From an uncultured Lachnospiraceae bacterium (GTDB lineage Bacteria; Bacillota; Clostridia; Lachnospirales; Lachnospiraceae), in assembly GCA_958428365.1 (NCBI GenBank), contig CAUAFT010000006.1, forward strand, positions 1-64,000: a stretch of 64,000 nucleotides of DNA, given 5' to 3'. Of this stretch, positions 34,543-42,547 are shown piece by piece (the stretch's first letter is position 1; each line of letters begins with the position of its first letter). Position numbers and translations under genes: made by a program. The notes under the pieces were generated by a model that was not told the origin of the DNA, did no database searches, and saw nothing but the letters and a program-made list of their open reading frames with translations.

Positions 34543-35637
34543 TTATTGATGCAGTAACGCTTCCACTCCCACTTCCAGAGCCTTGCGATGGACCGGCGAA
34601 TCGCCCTGGCTCTGCATCGCTGCGATAAAACGCCCCAGAAGCATATCCTGATGTTCCTCCCGCAGTTTGTCATAATCATAATCCGGCTCCAGGAAGGCGA
34701 CCGCGTCCACCACCGCTTCCTGCTCCCTGATCCAGTCCAGATCGATCTCGGTGTCCCCGTCCACATTTCCCTTCAGGAATATCTTATACAGTTCATAGGG
34801 CTGGCGGTTTGCAAGGAGATTCTTTACGATGGTCTGAACCGCCATATTCGTCATATGCGGGGAGACCTGAATGGTCTCATGAACGTATTGACATCTTTTC
34901 ATAGGACAAAACTGCACCTGGGAAAACTGCTTGGTGATCTCTCCGATCCAAAAGCCATGCTCTCCCACATCGTTACTGTCCGTAGGTTCCAGCGCTCCCG
35001 CCATAACGGCATGTCTTGTTGTGATCTTCCGGTGATCCCACAATGGTTTTGGATCCACCTGATTTCCCTCCAGGACTCCACCTTTATGAATATGTCCCGC
35101 CGCCAGATAGTCGAATCCATTGGCAAGGATCCTGTCCGGCTGGAAGGGAATATGTCTGGCATCCCCTCCATGCGCCACCAGAACGTTGATGGCATCCGGC
35201 CGTTTCGGCAGCACCTCGTCATAACACGCCCTGGTCTCCTCCCGGTGCCAATAGCTCATGCCATAGACCTCCGTATTGAGCTCCGGGAAATAGACGCTTT
35301 CCACCTCGTTCTTTTTCAAAAAATGCACATTTTTTGCAAAGGGGAAGGTCCGGTAATTGGAGTTGGTGGAGAGAAAATCATGGTTTCCCGCCACGATCAC
35401 GATGCGAACCTGCGGCACCTGTTCAAATATATAGTTCAGTTCCCGCAGATCCCTCACCAGAGGCTGACGATGAAAGAGATCCCCGGCAATGAACACCAGA
35501 TCCACCTGCATCTTCAGGGCGACGGCAAAGACCTCGGTAAAGGTCATCCAGATATCTTTTTTCCGTCTCTCGCTCCAGGGTTTTCCCGCATCCGGCTCCA
35601 CCCCCAGATGAACGTCCGCAATGTGTATAAATCTCAT
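34543..35637 (-). CDS. SbcD/YhaO-like DNA repair metallo-exonuclease
   Basis: A 364-residue calcineurin-fold phosphoesterase with all metal motifs: IHIADVHLG, AGDLFHRQ, VAGNHDF, VAHGGD and AAGHIHKG. It is the partner of the SbcC-like ATPase downstream, forming an Mre11/Rad50-type pair that processes DNA ends. AGGAGGAAGAT precedes the ATG. The small, membrane-linked ATPase makes it closer to the YhaO-YhaN pair of Bacillus than to classical SbcDC. Confidence 0.92.
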   Translation of the reverse strand: MRFIHIADVHLGVEPDAGKPWSERRKKDIWMTFTEVFAVALKMQVDLVFIAGDLFHRQPLVRDLRELNYIFEQVPQVRIVIVAGNHDFLSTNSNYRTFPFAKNVHFLKKNEVESVYFPELNTEVYGMSYWHREETRACYDEVLPKRPDAINVLVAHGGDARHIPFQPDRILANGFDYLAAGHIHKGGVLEGNQVDPKPLWDHRKITTRHAVMAGALEPTDSNDVGEHGFWIGEITKQFSQVQFCPMKRCQYVHETIQVSPHMTNMAVQTIVKNLLANRQPYELYKIFLKGNVDGDTEIDLDWIREQEAVVDAVAFLEPDYDYDKLREEHQDMLLGRFIAAMQSQGDSPVHRKALEVGVEALLHQ

Positions 35638-35652
35638 CTATCTTCCTCCTAA

Positions 35653-36360
35653 TTACATTTCCGTCAGATCCCAGATCACCTCTGAGGCGATCATAAGTCC
35701 CGCCACGGAAGGCACGAACGCCACGCTTCCAGGCAGGCTCCGCCGTCCTCCCTCTTCCAGTCTTTGCTTTGGCGTAAGGGGTTCCTCCCTGGAGTAGACC
35801 ACCTTTAAGTGATCAATTCCCCTCTTTTTCAATTCTCTTCGCATGACCCTTGCCAGAGGGCATACCGAGGTCTTGCTGATGTCCGCCACCTCGAACCGGG
35901 AGGGATCCAGCTTATTCCCCGCGCCCATGGCTGAGATGATGGGCGTTCCCGCCTGTTCTGCCCGCAGTGCCAGCTCCAGCTTCGCCGTCACCGTATCCAC
36001 CGCGTCCACCACATAATCGTATACCGAAAAATCGAACTGCTCCGCCGTCTCCGGCAGGAAAAAGCATTCATGCATCCGAATCTCACAGTCCGGATTAACG
36101 TCCAAAAGCCTCTCCCTCATGACTTCCACCTTGGGACGTCCCACGGTGCTGTGGACAGCGATGATCTGTCTGTTGATATTGGTGATATCCACCACGTCCT
36201 TATCTATGATGTCGATGGCTCCGATTCCGCTTCTCACCAGCGCCTCCGCCGTAAAACCGCCGACGCCGCCGATTCCGAAAACCGCAACCCGTTTTTTCTG
36301 TAAGAGAGCCACTGCCTCCTCCCCCAGCAGCAGCCCGGTGCGTTCAAATTGTTTTTTCAT
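35653..36360 (-). CDS. tcdA: tRNA threonylcarbamoyladenosine dehydratase
   Basis: A 235-residue ThiF/E1-like enzyme. The nucleotide fold VAVFGIGGVGGFTAEALVRSGIG lies at residues 25-47, the adenylation block at DITNINRQI, and the family segment ISAMGAGNKLDPSRF follows. TcdA cyclises the t6A37 base of tRNA to ct6A using ATP. It starts the group followed by the nuclease, SbcC-like and PBP genes, 15 bp apart, suggesting one operon. ACAGGAAGAAAAT precedes the ATG. Confidence 0.93.
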   Translation of the reverse strand: MKKQFERTGLLLGEEAVALLQKKRVAVFGIGGVGGFTAEALVRSGIGAIDIIDKDVVDITNINRQIIAVHSTVGRPKVEVMRERLLDVNPDCEIRMHECFFLPETAEQFDFSVYDYVVDAVDTVTAKLELALRAEQAGTPIISAMGAGNKLDPSRFEVADISKTSVCPLARVMRRELKKRGIDHLKVVYSREEPLTPKQRLEEGGRRSLPGSVAFVPSVAGLMIASEVIWDLTEM

Positions 36361-36540
36361 ATTTTCTTCCTGTTATATTTCATTTCTATTATGTTTCTCA
36401 TTCTAACACTTTTTATTAGGATTATACAAGACAGTTTCCCATTCAAAATGCGCTTCGCTCACGCCTGTGTCAAACTTCTTGCAAAAGCACATCTTTTTCT
36501 GCCAAAATTCAGGCGTCAACAGCGCTGGATTCCTATGAAA

Positions 36541-36579
36541 CAAAAACAGGGCTGCCTGCACCTTCCTGTGCCGCAGCCC
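36541..36579 (-). terminator. Terminator after spoVT
   Basis: On the minus strand GGGCTGC and GCAGCCC enclose a nested GCAC/GTGC stem and are followed by TGTTTTTG, about 75 bp after the spoVT stop. The remainder of 36361-36653 holds no gene that I can support. Confidence 0.88.
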
Positions 36580-36653
36580 ATCTTATTCTATATCTTGTCT
36601 TTTTCAGTTCATTCTCCTTAAAATTCAGTTCCCCGCCGGAAATCTGCATGAAA

Positions 36654-37202
36654 TTACTGCTCCATCTGTCTCCCCAAAAATCCTGCCGCTACTGTCACCA
36701 GCTTACTTTCCGTCTCGCCCATCTGACATTTTTCATCCTTATTATAGAGAACCACCGAGCCGATGGCGTCCCCCTCGCTGATGATGATGCCAATGGTCTG
36801 TACCGGGTATTCTCCCGTATCGTCCAGGGTGATCTTCACAAAATCCTTCTCCTCCTTGGAAGCGATCGTATTTTTCCGTTCCTCGATCATCATTTCCAGT
36901 TGTTTGCTGATGGGTTTGTTCTCAAAGTCTTTTTTCCCCTGCCCGCTGGCGGCGATCACATGGTCTCTGTCGGTAATACAGACCAGATGTCCCGTCGCCT
37001 GAGAGAGGGTATCGGCATATTCTCCGGCAAACTGTCCCAGTTCTCCGATGGGAGAATATTTTTTCAGGATGATCTCTCCTTCCCGGTCTGTAAATATTTC
37101 CAACGGGTCTCCCTCGCGGATCCTTAAGGTTCTGCGGATTTCTTTCGGAACTACCACGCGTCCCAGATCGTCTATTCTTCTCACTATACCAGTTGCTCGC
37201 AT
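36654..37202 (-). CDS. spoVT: Stage V sporulation protein T
   Basis: A 182-residue regulator. Residues 1-50 are an AbrB/SpoVT swapped-hairpin DNA-binding domain (ATGIVRRIDDLGRVVVPKEIRRTLRI), and residues 55-180 are a GAF domain (GHLVCITDRDHVIAASG). SpoVT acts in the forespore under sigma G to tune late gene expression, so the organism should form spores. GGAGGAGTTTTTGAT precedes the ATG. The gene is monocistronic. Confidence 0.96.
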   Translation of the reverse strand: MRATGIVRRIDDLGRVVVPKEIRRTLRIREGDPLEIFTDREGEIILKKYSPIGELGQFAGEYADTLSQATGHLVCITDRDHVIAASGQGKKDFENKPISKQLEMMIEERKNTIASKEEKDFVKITLDDTGEYPVQTIGIIISEGDAIGSVVLYNKDEKCQMGETESKLVTVAAGFLGRQMEQ

Positions 37203-37550
37203 ATCAAAAACTCCTCCATTGAAATTTTTCGTTTTGTATTCCTGCGTGGTACTATTATCTGTAAACGGTGGTATTTTATACCTTGGAAAATCAAAAGCAT
37301 TTTTTGAGATTTTTGAAGCAAAAAATCAAGGCTAAATCTGATTATCCCTTGAAAATACTGTGTTTGATAGCATTTCAGAAGGCTTAAACCGCCTCATTTT
37401 ACTACGAATTTACTACTCACGAATGAGCCTTGACACGCCGAAAATCCGAGAAATGGGTATCTTGATTACCGATAGCCGAGGGTGCCTTGAAACGGGGCTC
37501 CCTCAAATTGTTGCAACGATCTCCTAACTGAAATTGTTCCTATACTGTAT

Positions 37551-37742
37551 GTGGCAGGGGAGGAACGAAATGTTACACCCTTTATCTATCCAGCCACATC
37601 AAAACTGTATCAATTAGGGTTGAAAATGGTCTGTAAAATCCTCTGTGGCGGTGTTGGAGATGGAAACCCTTATGATTTCCTATGCGGAGAACGCCGACCC
37701 GTTACAGACGAACAAAAGTTGATTTTTCAACACTTATCATAA
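37551..37742 (+). CDS. Small ORF of unknown function next to mobile debris
   Basis: The frame runs from a GTG at 37551; an internal ATG at 37626 would give a 38-residue peptide starting MVCKILCGGVGDG. A different short frame (ATG 37570, 15 codons) lies behind the better ribosome site GGGGAGGAACGAA, overlaps this one and stops 5 bp before the ATG at 37626. This looks like a leader-peptide arrangement before the terminator at 37750. I recognise no family. It may be a remnant of a mobile element. Confidence 0.3.
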   Translation: MAGEERNVTPFIYPATSKLYQLGLKMVCKILCGGVGDGNPYDFLCGERRPVTDEQKLIFQHLS

Positions 37743-37749
37743 CGTAAAG

Positions 37750-37802
37750 CAGGAGTACAGCTTCACGGTGAAATTTCCGTGAGTTGTACTCCCGTTTTTT
37801 TT
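37750..37802 (+). terminator. Strong terminator downstream of the small ORF
   Basis: GGAGTACA and TCACGG pair with CCGTGA and GTACTCC (small internal loop), followed by eight T residues with one G. It follows the stop codon at 37742 and precedes no gene for 400 bp. Confidence 0.85.
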
Positions 37803-38150
37803 GCGTTTATACCAGGGCATAGACTATACTCTGCCTCTTTCTCCTGGATGGATATTCGCAGCAGCAGGCGTTGTGGGAATGTGCGTAAACTGCTAGCCCT
37901 GGCGGTGAAGCAGCGAGGATTTAGTTGGGCATAGCATACGCCATTTTCGTTTCACGTTTCACATAAGGGTTTGGGATTATCCCAACAAGTATTTTTCATT
38001 TTTGGGCAAGGGACCTGAAAATACGAAAAATCGCAAGCGGGTACTCGCTTGCTGTGCTTGCTATCGAAACCCCACCTTCAATTTCTCCCTCTGTTAATAC
38101 TAAAATTTGGAAAGACTAAAATGGCTGTATCTGTAAAAAAACATATAGTA

Positions 38151-38211
38151 CCGTTTTGAGACTATTGACAAAACGGCAGTCGTTAAATATAATAGTCTCA
38201 AAATGAGACTA
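38151..38211 (+). promoter_or_regulatory. Consensus promoter and MarR operator
   Basis: TTGACA (38165-38170), a 17-bp spacer and TATAAT (38188-38193) form a perfect sigma-A promoter. The palindrome TAGTCTCAAAATGAGACTA (38193-38211) covers the start site, and a half-site TTTTGAGACTA (38154-38164) abuts the -35 box. A MarR dimer bound there would block transcription of its own gene. Confidence 0.85.
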
Positions 38212-38229
38212 AAGAAGGGAGTGGTATAA

Positions 38230-38685
38230 ATGGACGATCCTCAAATTGCCAGACAGGTATCTCAGTTTTGTGAGGAATATCATGTAATCAATATGGTTTA
38301 TGAAGATTACGCACGAACCCTGGATATTTCTTATACCAGCCTGCAAATACTGACAATGATTATGTTTACAGAAGAATGTACGCAGAAAGTAATCTGTGAA
38401 AAAACATTTCTTCCAAAGCAGACAGTGAATGCAGTTATCACAGGATTTTATAAAAAAGGAATCGTTGAGCTGCGGGAATTGCCCAGTGACCGGAGAAACA
38501 AGACCATTCATTTAACGGAAGAGGGCACTGCGTATGCAGAACAAATCGTTCCTAAAATCCGAAAAGCGGAATATGTTGCCTTTGAAAAATTGACTTCTGA
38601 ACAGAGAAAAAACCTGTTGGAGGCCATTCGGATTTATAGAACTGGCTTTCGTGAAGCCATGCTGGGAGAGACTAATCATCAATAA
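38230..38685 (+). CDS. MarR-family transcriptional regulator
   Basis: A 151-residue winged-helix protein (CEKTFLPKQTVNAVITGFYKKGIVELRELPSDRRNKTIHLTEEG). MarR proteins are dimeric repressors released by small ligands or oxidation; Cys residues at the dimer region could respond to redox stress (inference). GGGAGTGGTATAA precedes the ATG. It heads the MATE/oxidoreductase operon and probably represses it from two operators. Confidence 0.93.
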   Translation: MDDPQIARQVSQFCEEYHVINMVYEDYARTLDISYTSLQILTMIMFTEECTQKVICEKTFLPKQTVNAVITGFYKKGIVELRELPSDRRNKTIHLTEEGTAYAEQIVPKIRKAEYVAFEKLTSEQRKNLLEAIRIYRTGFREAMLGETNHQ

Positions 38686-38698
38686 ATACTAAATAAAA

Positions 38699-38720
38699 TA
38701 TCCCCCTGAAAAGGGGGATA
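38699..38720 (+). repeat. Hairpin between marR-type and MATE genes
   Basis: TATCCCCC and GGGGGATA form an 8-bp stem with a 6-nt loop, followed by an A-rich rather than T-rich stretch. It may reduce read-through or stabilise mRNA ends. Confidence 0.5.
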
Positions 38721-38733
38721 AATAAAAAATTAT

Positions 38734-38754
38734 TAGTCCCAAAATTGTACATTA
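38734..38754 (+). promoter_or_regulatory. Second MarR operator-like site before the MATE gene
   Basis: TAGTCCCAAAAT matches the left half and centre of the upstream operator (TAGTCTCAAAAT) with one change; the right half is only partly kept. A TATAAA-like box follows. It suggests a second, weaker regulated promoter. Confidence 0.5.
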
Positions 38755-38782
38755 TAAAATATTGACTAAAAGGAGAAACGAT

Positions 38783-40141
38783 ATGGCAAAAACGATTGAT
38801 ATGACGCAGGGAAAGCCGTCAAAATTGCTTTTACAATTTGCGTTCCCTGTTCTGATTGGAAATTTGTTTCAACAGCTCTATACACTGGTAGACCGCGTCA
38901 TTGTCGGTCAGTTTGTAGGAGCGAATGCTTTTTCGGCGGTAGGCTCAACAAACGCATTGTCTATGATGTTTATGTCCATGTGTATGGGAACCGCTATCGG
39001 AACGGGCGTGGTGGTTTCCCAGTATTTTGGCGCAAAAGATCAGAAAAATACGGCGAAAGCCATTGCAAACGGAGCGTATGTCAACGTAATTGTAGCGCTT
39101 ATTATGACGGTTATAGCATTACTGGCTACAAAGCCAATTCTTATTCTGTTAAACACACCAGCTACGCTCATGGATGACGCAATTTCTTACATGAGAGTAT
39201 TTATGGGAGGTCTGCTTGCGGTATCCCTCTACTACACGCCTTTTTCAATTTTAAGGGCATTGGGAGATTCAAAAACGCCGCTGATTTTTCTTGCCTTTTG
39301 CAGCATATTGAATATCATTCTTGACATTATTTTTGTTGTTCCACTGGAAATGGGTGTGGAAGGTGCTGCGATTGCTACCGTAATGGCACAGGCGATTGCT
39401 GCGGTTTTATGTATGATTTATGCGTTCAAAAAAGTGCCGCAATTCCATGATGCGGTTCATTACATGAAACCGGACAGTGTTATTATCCGCCAGACATTGA
39501 AAGTAGGGATACCAACCGGATTTCAGTATTCTTTGATGTATATTTCAAGCATTGCTTTACAGCGTGTCGTAAATGGTTTTGGGGAAAGCGTGATAGGAGC
39601 TTTCACATCTACGACCCAGATTGAATTGCTGGTACAGCAGATTTACGCCGCACTTGGTACAGCGATGGTAACGTATACCGGTCAAAATATTGGTGCCGGA
39701 AAAACAGACCGGGTAAAGCAGGGTATGCGTTCTGCTATGCAGATCAGCGGAATCGTATCGGTGATTCTGTTGACGGTTTTCTGGCTGGGCGGCAATCTGG
39801 TTATGAGTATTTTCGTACCGGATCAGGACATTATTTCGTTAGCTTCCAGCGGTATTCGTATTACAAGCCTGTTCTTTATGGCGCTTGGAGTTGTGCAGGT
39901 ACTTCGCTATTTGCTGAACGGAGCCGGAGATTCCGTATATGCCTTAGTAAACGGTATTGTGGAAATTATTGCCCGTATCGGATTTGCTTTTCTGCTGACG
40001 GCGGTTCCATTCATCGGTATGTGGGGAATCTGGCTTACAACAGGGCTTACATGGCTTGTAACAGCAGTATTTGCTTTTTGGCGTTACAAAGGCGGTGCAT
40101 GGATGTCAAAATCACTTGTGGCAGGAAAGGGGAATGAATAA
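38783..40141 (+). CDS. MATE-family efflux transporter
   Basis: A 452-residue, twelve-helix transporter. The N terminus (MAKTIDMTQGKPSKLLLQFAFPVLIGNLFQQLYTLVDRVIVGQFVG) and the second-half repeat (GIPTGFQYSLMYISSIALQRVVNGFGE) are typical of the DinF/NorM-like group. It exports drugs or toxic metabolites with sodium or protons. The ATG at 38783 follows AAAGGAGAAACGAT. Its stop codon overlaps the next start (TAATG). Confidence 0.95.
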   Translation: MAKTIDMTQGKPSKLLLQFAFPVLIGNLFQQLYTLVDRVIVGQFVGANAFSAVGSTNALSMMFMSMCMGTAIGTGVVVSQYFGAKDQKNTAKAIANGAYVNVIVALIMTVIALLATKPILILLNTPATLMDDAISYMRVFMGGLLAVSLYYTPFSILRALGDSKTPLIFLAFCSILNIILDIIFVVPLEMGVEGAAIATVMAQAIAAVLCMIYAFKKVPQFHDAVHYMKPDSVIIRQTLKVGIPTGFQYSLMYISSIALQRVVNGFGESVIGAFTSTTQIELLVQQIYAALGTAMVTYTGQNIGAGKTDRVKQGMRSAMQISGIVSVILLTVFWLGGNLVMSIFVPDQDIISLASSGIRITSLFFMALGVVQVLRYLLNGAGDSVYALVNGIVEIIARIGFAFLLTAVPFIGMWGIWLTTGLTWLVTAVFAFWRYKGGAWMSKSLVAGKGNE

Positions 40142-40752
40142 TGCAGAAAACGATTATTACGATCAGCCGACAGTTTGGAGCTGGCGGGCGGGAACTTGGG
40201 AAAAAGCTGGCTCATCAGCTTAATGTCCCCTATTATGACAAAGAGCTTTTAAGCAAGGCGGCAAAGGACAGCGGTTTAACGCAGGAGTTTATAGAGCATT
40301 ACGATGAGAAACACACCTCAAGCCTGCTTTATAATCTGGCAATGGCACCGCATCTGATGTTGGATAGTCTTGGAACGTCCTGGGAAGATATGGCGGTAAA
40401 AGCGACAAAAGAAGCCATTTTATCAGCGGCAGAGAATAGCTGTGTGATTGTAGGCAGAAATGCAGATTTTATTCTCCGTAATGAAGCAGGGCTTTTTCGC
40501 ATTTTCATTACAGCAAATGAAGAACAGCGCATTGCGCGCATCGTGGCACGCGACAAGGTTTCGGCAGAAGAAGCAGAAAAGAAAATGTACCGAATGGATA
40601 AAGCGAGGGCCGCAAATTACAGCTATTATACGAATCAAAATTGAGGGCAGGCAGGAAATTATGATTTGTGCCTGAACCTTTCCAAAATCAGCTTAGAAAA
40701 AGCAATCGGGCTTATTATGGATTGTGTAAATGAGAGGAGAACAGAAAAATGA
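40141..40752 (+). pseudogene. Cytidylate-kinase-like gene with in-frame TGA nonsense codon
   Basis: The frame encodes a cytidylate-kinase-like protein (ITISRQFGAGGRELGKKLA, VIVGRNADFIL) up to codon 167. Codon 168 is TGA (40642-40644). The same frame continues as GQAGNYDLCLN to a second stop at 40750-40752, giving 203 codons. The intact paralogue at 44772-45401 has Trp at the matching place (YYTGGKDWTNPINYDL), so TGG to TGA is the simplest reading. The next gene starts in an ATGA overlap with the distal stop, confirming the original length. Expression would yield a product missing 36 residues. Confidence 0.88.
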
Positions 40753-41351
40753 AGCAGGTCTTAGTGTTGGGAGCAACGGGTGGAATCGGTCATTGGGTTA
40801 CAAAACTGCTGTTGGGAAAGGCAGATATTCAGCAGACGGTTTACGTCCGCACTCCTGCAAAGCTGGATGCGGAGATAGCACCTAATGTTCAAGTAATACA
40901 GGGGGATGTGTTGAATACGAAAGCACTTTCCGAAGCTATGCAGGGACAGGATATTGTAGTGGCTGCTCTTTCAGGAGACTGGCTTGGACAGGCAAAGAGC
41001 ATTGTGGAAGCAGGAAAGGGATTGCCGATCAAACATATCTTTTGGGTGACAGGGCTTGGCATTCATCGTGAGGTGCCGGGAAAAACCGGAGAAATTCTGG
41101 AATACTATGTAAACCGTTTCCCGGAGTATATTCAGGCGGCAGACACAATTTCTAATTCCGGCGTTTCCTATACGTTGGTGCGGGCCGCTAATCTAATGAA
41201 TGGCAATAATACGACATATTACGTTCAGAATGAGGGCGAGCCGGTACATAGTGAAACTGTTGACCGCTGTGCGGTTGCGAAGTATATAGTTGATTCTATT
41301 ACCGGAGCAGATGATCTTAACAAAAACGCCAGTGTTGGCATCACAAATTAA
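40749..41351 (+). CDS. NAD(P)-binding atypical SDR/NmrA-like protein
   Basis: A 200-residue Rossmann protein with VLVLGATGGIGHWVTKLLL at the N terminus and no Tyr-x3-Lys pair typical of classical SDRs. Residues around IFWVTGLGIHREVPG and YTLVRAANLMNG fit the NAD(P)H-binding/NmrA-like group, which sense or use NAD(P). It overlaps the end of the kinase-like frame by four bases. Substrate unknown. Confidence 0.88.
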   Translation: MKQVLVLGATGGIGHWVTKLLLGKADIQQTVYVRTPAKLDAEIAPNVQVIQGDVLNTKALSEAMQGQDIVVAALSGDWLGQAKSIVEAGKGLPIKHIFWVTGLGIHREVPGKTGEILEYYVNRFPEYIQAADTISNSGVSYTLVRAANLMNGNNTTYYVQNEGEPVHSETVDRCAVAKYIVDSITGADDLNKNASVGITN

Positions 41352-41365
41352 AGGAGAAATGCAGC

Positions 41366-42532
41366 ATGGAAAATTTTAATTATTGCATAGGGGTAAATGT
41401 CTTGTTTGGAAAAGGGCAGATTCAAAATCTGCCGGGTGCGCTTGCCCCTTATGGGAAAAAAGTGCTGCTCTGCTATGGCGGTGCCAGTATAAAAAAGATG
41501 GGGCTGTACGGAGAAGTAAAGGAGCTATTATCTGATTATGAAATTTCTGAACTGTCCGGCATTACGCCCAATCCTAAAGTTGACAGCGTTCGTGAGGGTG
41601 TAAAACTGTGCAGAGAACATGGAGTTGAAGTAATTCTGGCTGTAGGTGGCGGCAGCGTGATTGATTGTGCAAAAGCGATTGCGGCAGCGGTATACTATGA
41701 GGGCGATCCATGGGATATGATTTCGCTTAGAAAGCCTATTAAAAAGGCATTGCCGATAGTAACAATTCTGACATTGGCGGCGACAGGAAGTGAAGCGGAT
41801 TCCGGAGCAGTTATTTCCAATCCGGTTACAGATGAGAAGTTAGGCTTGGGTGCGCCGGTGCTTATGCCGAAAGTTTCCATTATGGACCCGACTTATACAT
41901 TCACTGTACCAGCAAATCAGACCGCCGCAGGCTGCGCAGATATTATGTCCCACCTGATGGAGCAGTATTTTGTTCCGAAAACCACCTTTATGGGAGATCT
42001 GCTGGTAGAGGCTGTGATGAAAACCATTATCAAGTATGCGCCGATTGCGGTAAAGGAGCCGGACAATTATGAGGCAAGGGCGCAGATTATGTGGGGCAGC
42101 TCCATAGGTGATAATGCCACGCTTTGCAATGGAAACAAGCTGGCAGTATTTGGTGTTCATGGTATGGAGCATGAATTGTCGGCCCACTATGATTTAACTC
42201 ATGGTGTGGGGCTTGCGATTCTCACACCGAATTGGATGCGGTATGTGCTGGAGAAAGAACCAGAAATTGTAAAGCCACGGTTTGCACATTTTGCAAAGGC
42301 TGTTTGGAATATTGAGGGAGAAGATGAAAATGTTTTAGCTGAAAATGCAATCGAGGCAACAGCAGGCTTTTTCAAAGATTTGGGTATTCCTATGACCTTG
42401 TCAGAAGTGGGCATTGACGGTTCAAAATTCGGGGAAATGGCAGAACACGCAATACATTCTGGCGGTTTGGATCATGCGTGGATTCCGCTCCATTATAGTG
42501 ATATTGTTTCTATTTTGAAAATGTGTTTGTAA
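41366..42532 (+). CDS. Iron-containing alcohol dehydrogenase (BdhA/YqhD group)
   Basis: A 388-residue enzyme with NAD(P)-binding VGGGSVIDCAKAIAAA and metal ligands in AGCADIMSHLMEQYF and HGMEHELSAHYDLTHGVGLA. The BdhA/YqhD group reduces aldehydes with NADPH and helps detoxify reactive aldehydes. It lies 14 bp after the SDR-like gene in the MarR operon. It is a different subgroup from the enzyme at 54034. AAAGGAGAAATGCAGC precedes the ATG. Confidence 0.94.
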   Translation: MENFNYCIGVNVLFGKGQIQNLPGALAPYGKKVLLCYGGASIKKMGLYGEVKELLSDYEISELSGITPNPKVDSVREGVKLCREHGVEVILAVGGGSVIDCAKAIAAAVYYEGDPWDMISLRKPIKKALPIVTILTLAATGSEADSGAVISNPVTDEKLGLGAPVLMPKVSIMDPTYTFTVPANQTAAGCADIMSHLMEQYFVPKTTFMGDLLVEAVMKTIIKYAPIAVKEPDNYEARAQIMWGSSIGDNATLCNGNKLAVFGVHGMEHELSAHYDLTHGVGLAILTPNWMRYVLEKEPEIVKPRFAHFAKAVWNIEGEDENVLAENAIEATAGFFKDLGIPMTLSEVGIDGSKFGEMAEHAIHSGGLDHAWIPLHYSDIVSILKMCL

Positions 42533-42547
42533 GGAGGTTTTGGAATA

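Larger units (their letters stand above)
37203..38150. other. Gene-poor region with mobile-element-like remnants
   Basis: Almost 1 kb carries no credible protein gene beyond the small ORF at 37551. It holds a terminator and two inverted repeats at 37960-38080. One pairs ATTTTTC with GAAAAAT around an inner TTTT/AAAA; the other is CAAGCG-N6-CGCTTG. They lie after a GGGTTTGGG-ATTA-TCCCAAC motif. This layout resembles transfer-origin regions of Clostridial conjugative elements. That is an inference; no relaxase or integrase gene is present. Confidence 0.35.

Noticed and set aside
34512..34766. N-terminal extension of the SbcC-like ATPase
   Set aside because: The 85 extra residues are Arg/Trp-rich shadow sequence of the nuclease gene; the conserved MKIKHINIQNFG start fits the family.
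34588..35652. 354-codon plus-strand frame opposite the SbcD-like gene
   Set aside because: It is the antisense shadow of a clear metallophosphoesterase gene; no ribosome site or recognisable domain.
40642..40644. Selenocysteine or recoded TGA in the cytidylate-kinase-like gene
   Set aside because: The paralogue has Trp at the aligned place, other genes in the window end with ordinary TGA stops, and I see no conserved hairpin of SECIS type right after the codon. A nonsense mutation is simpler.
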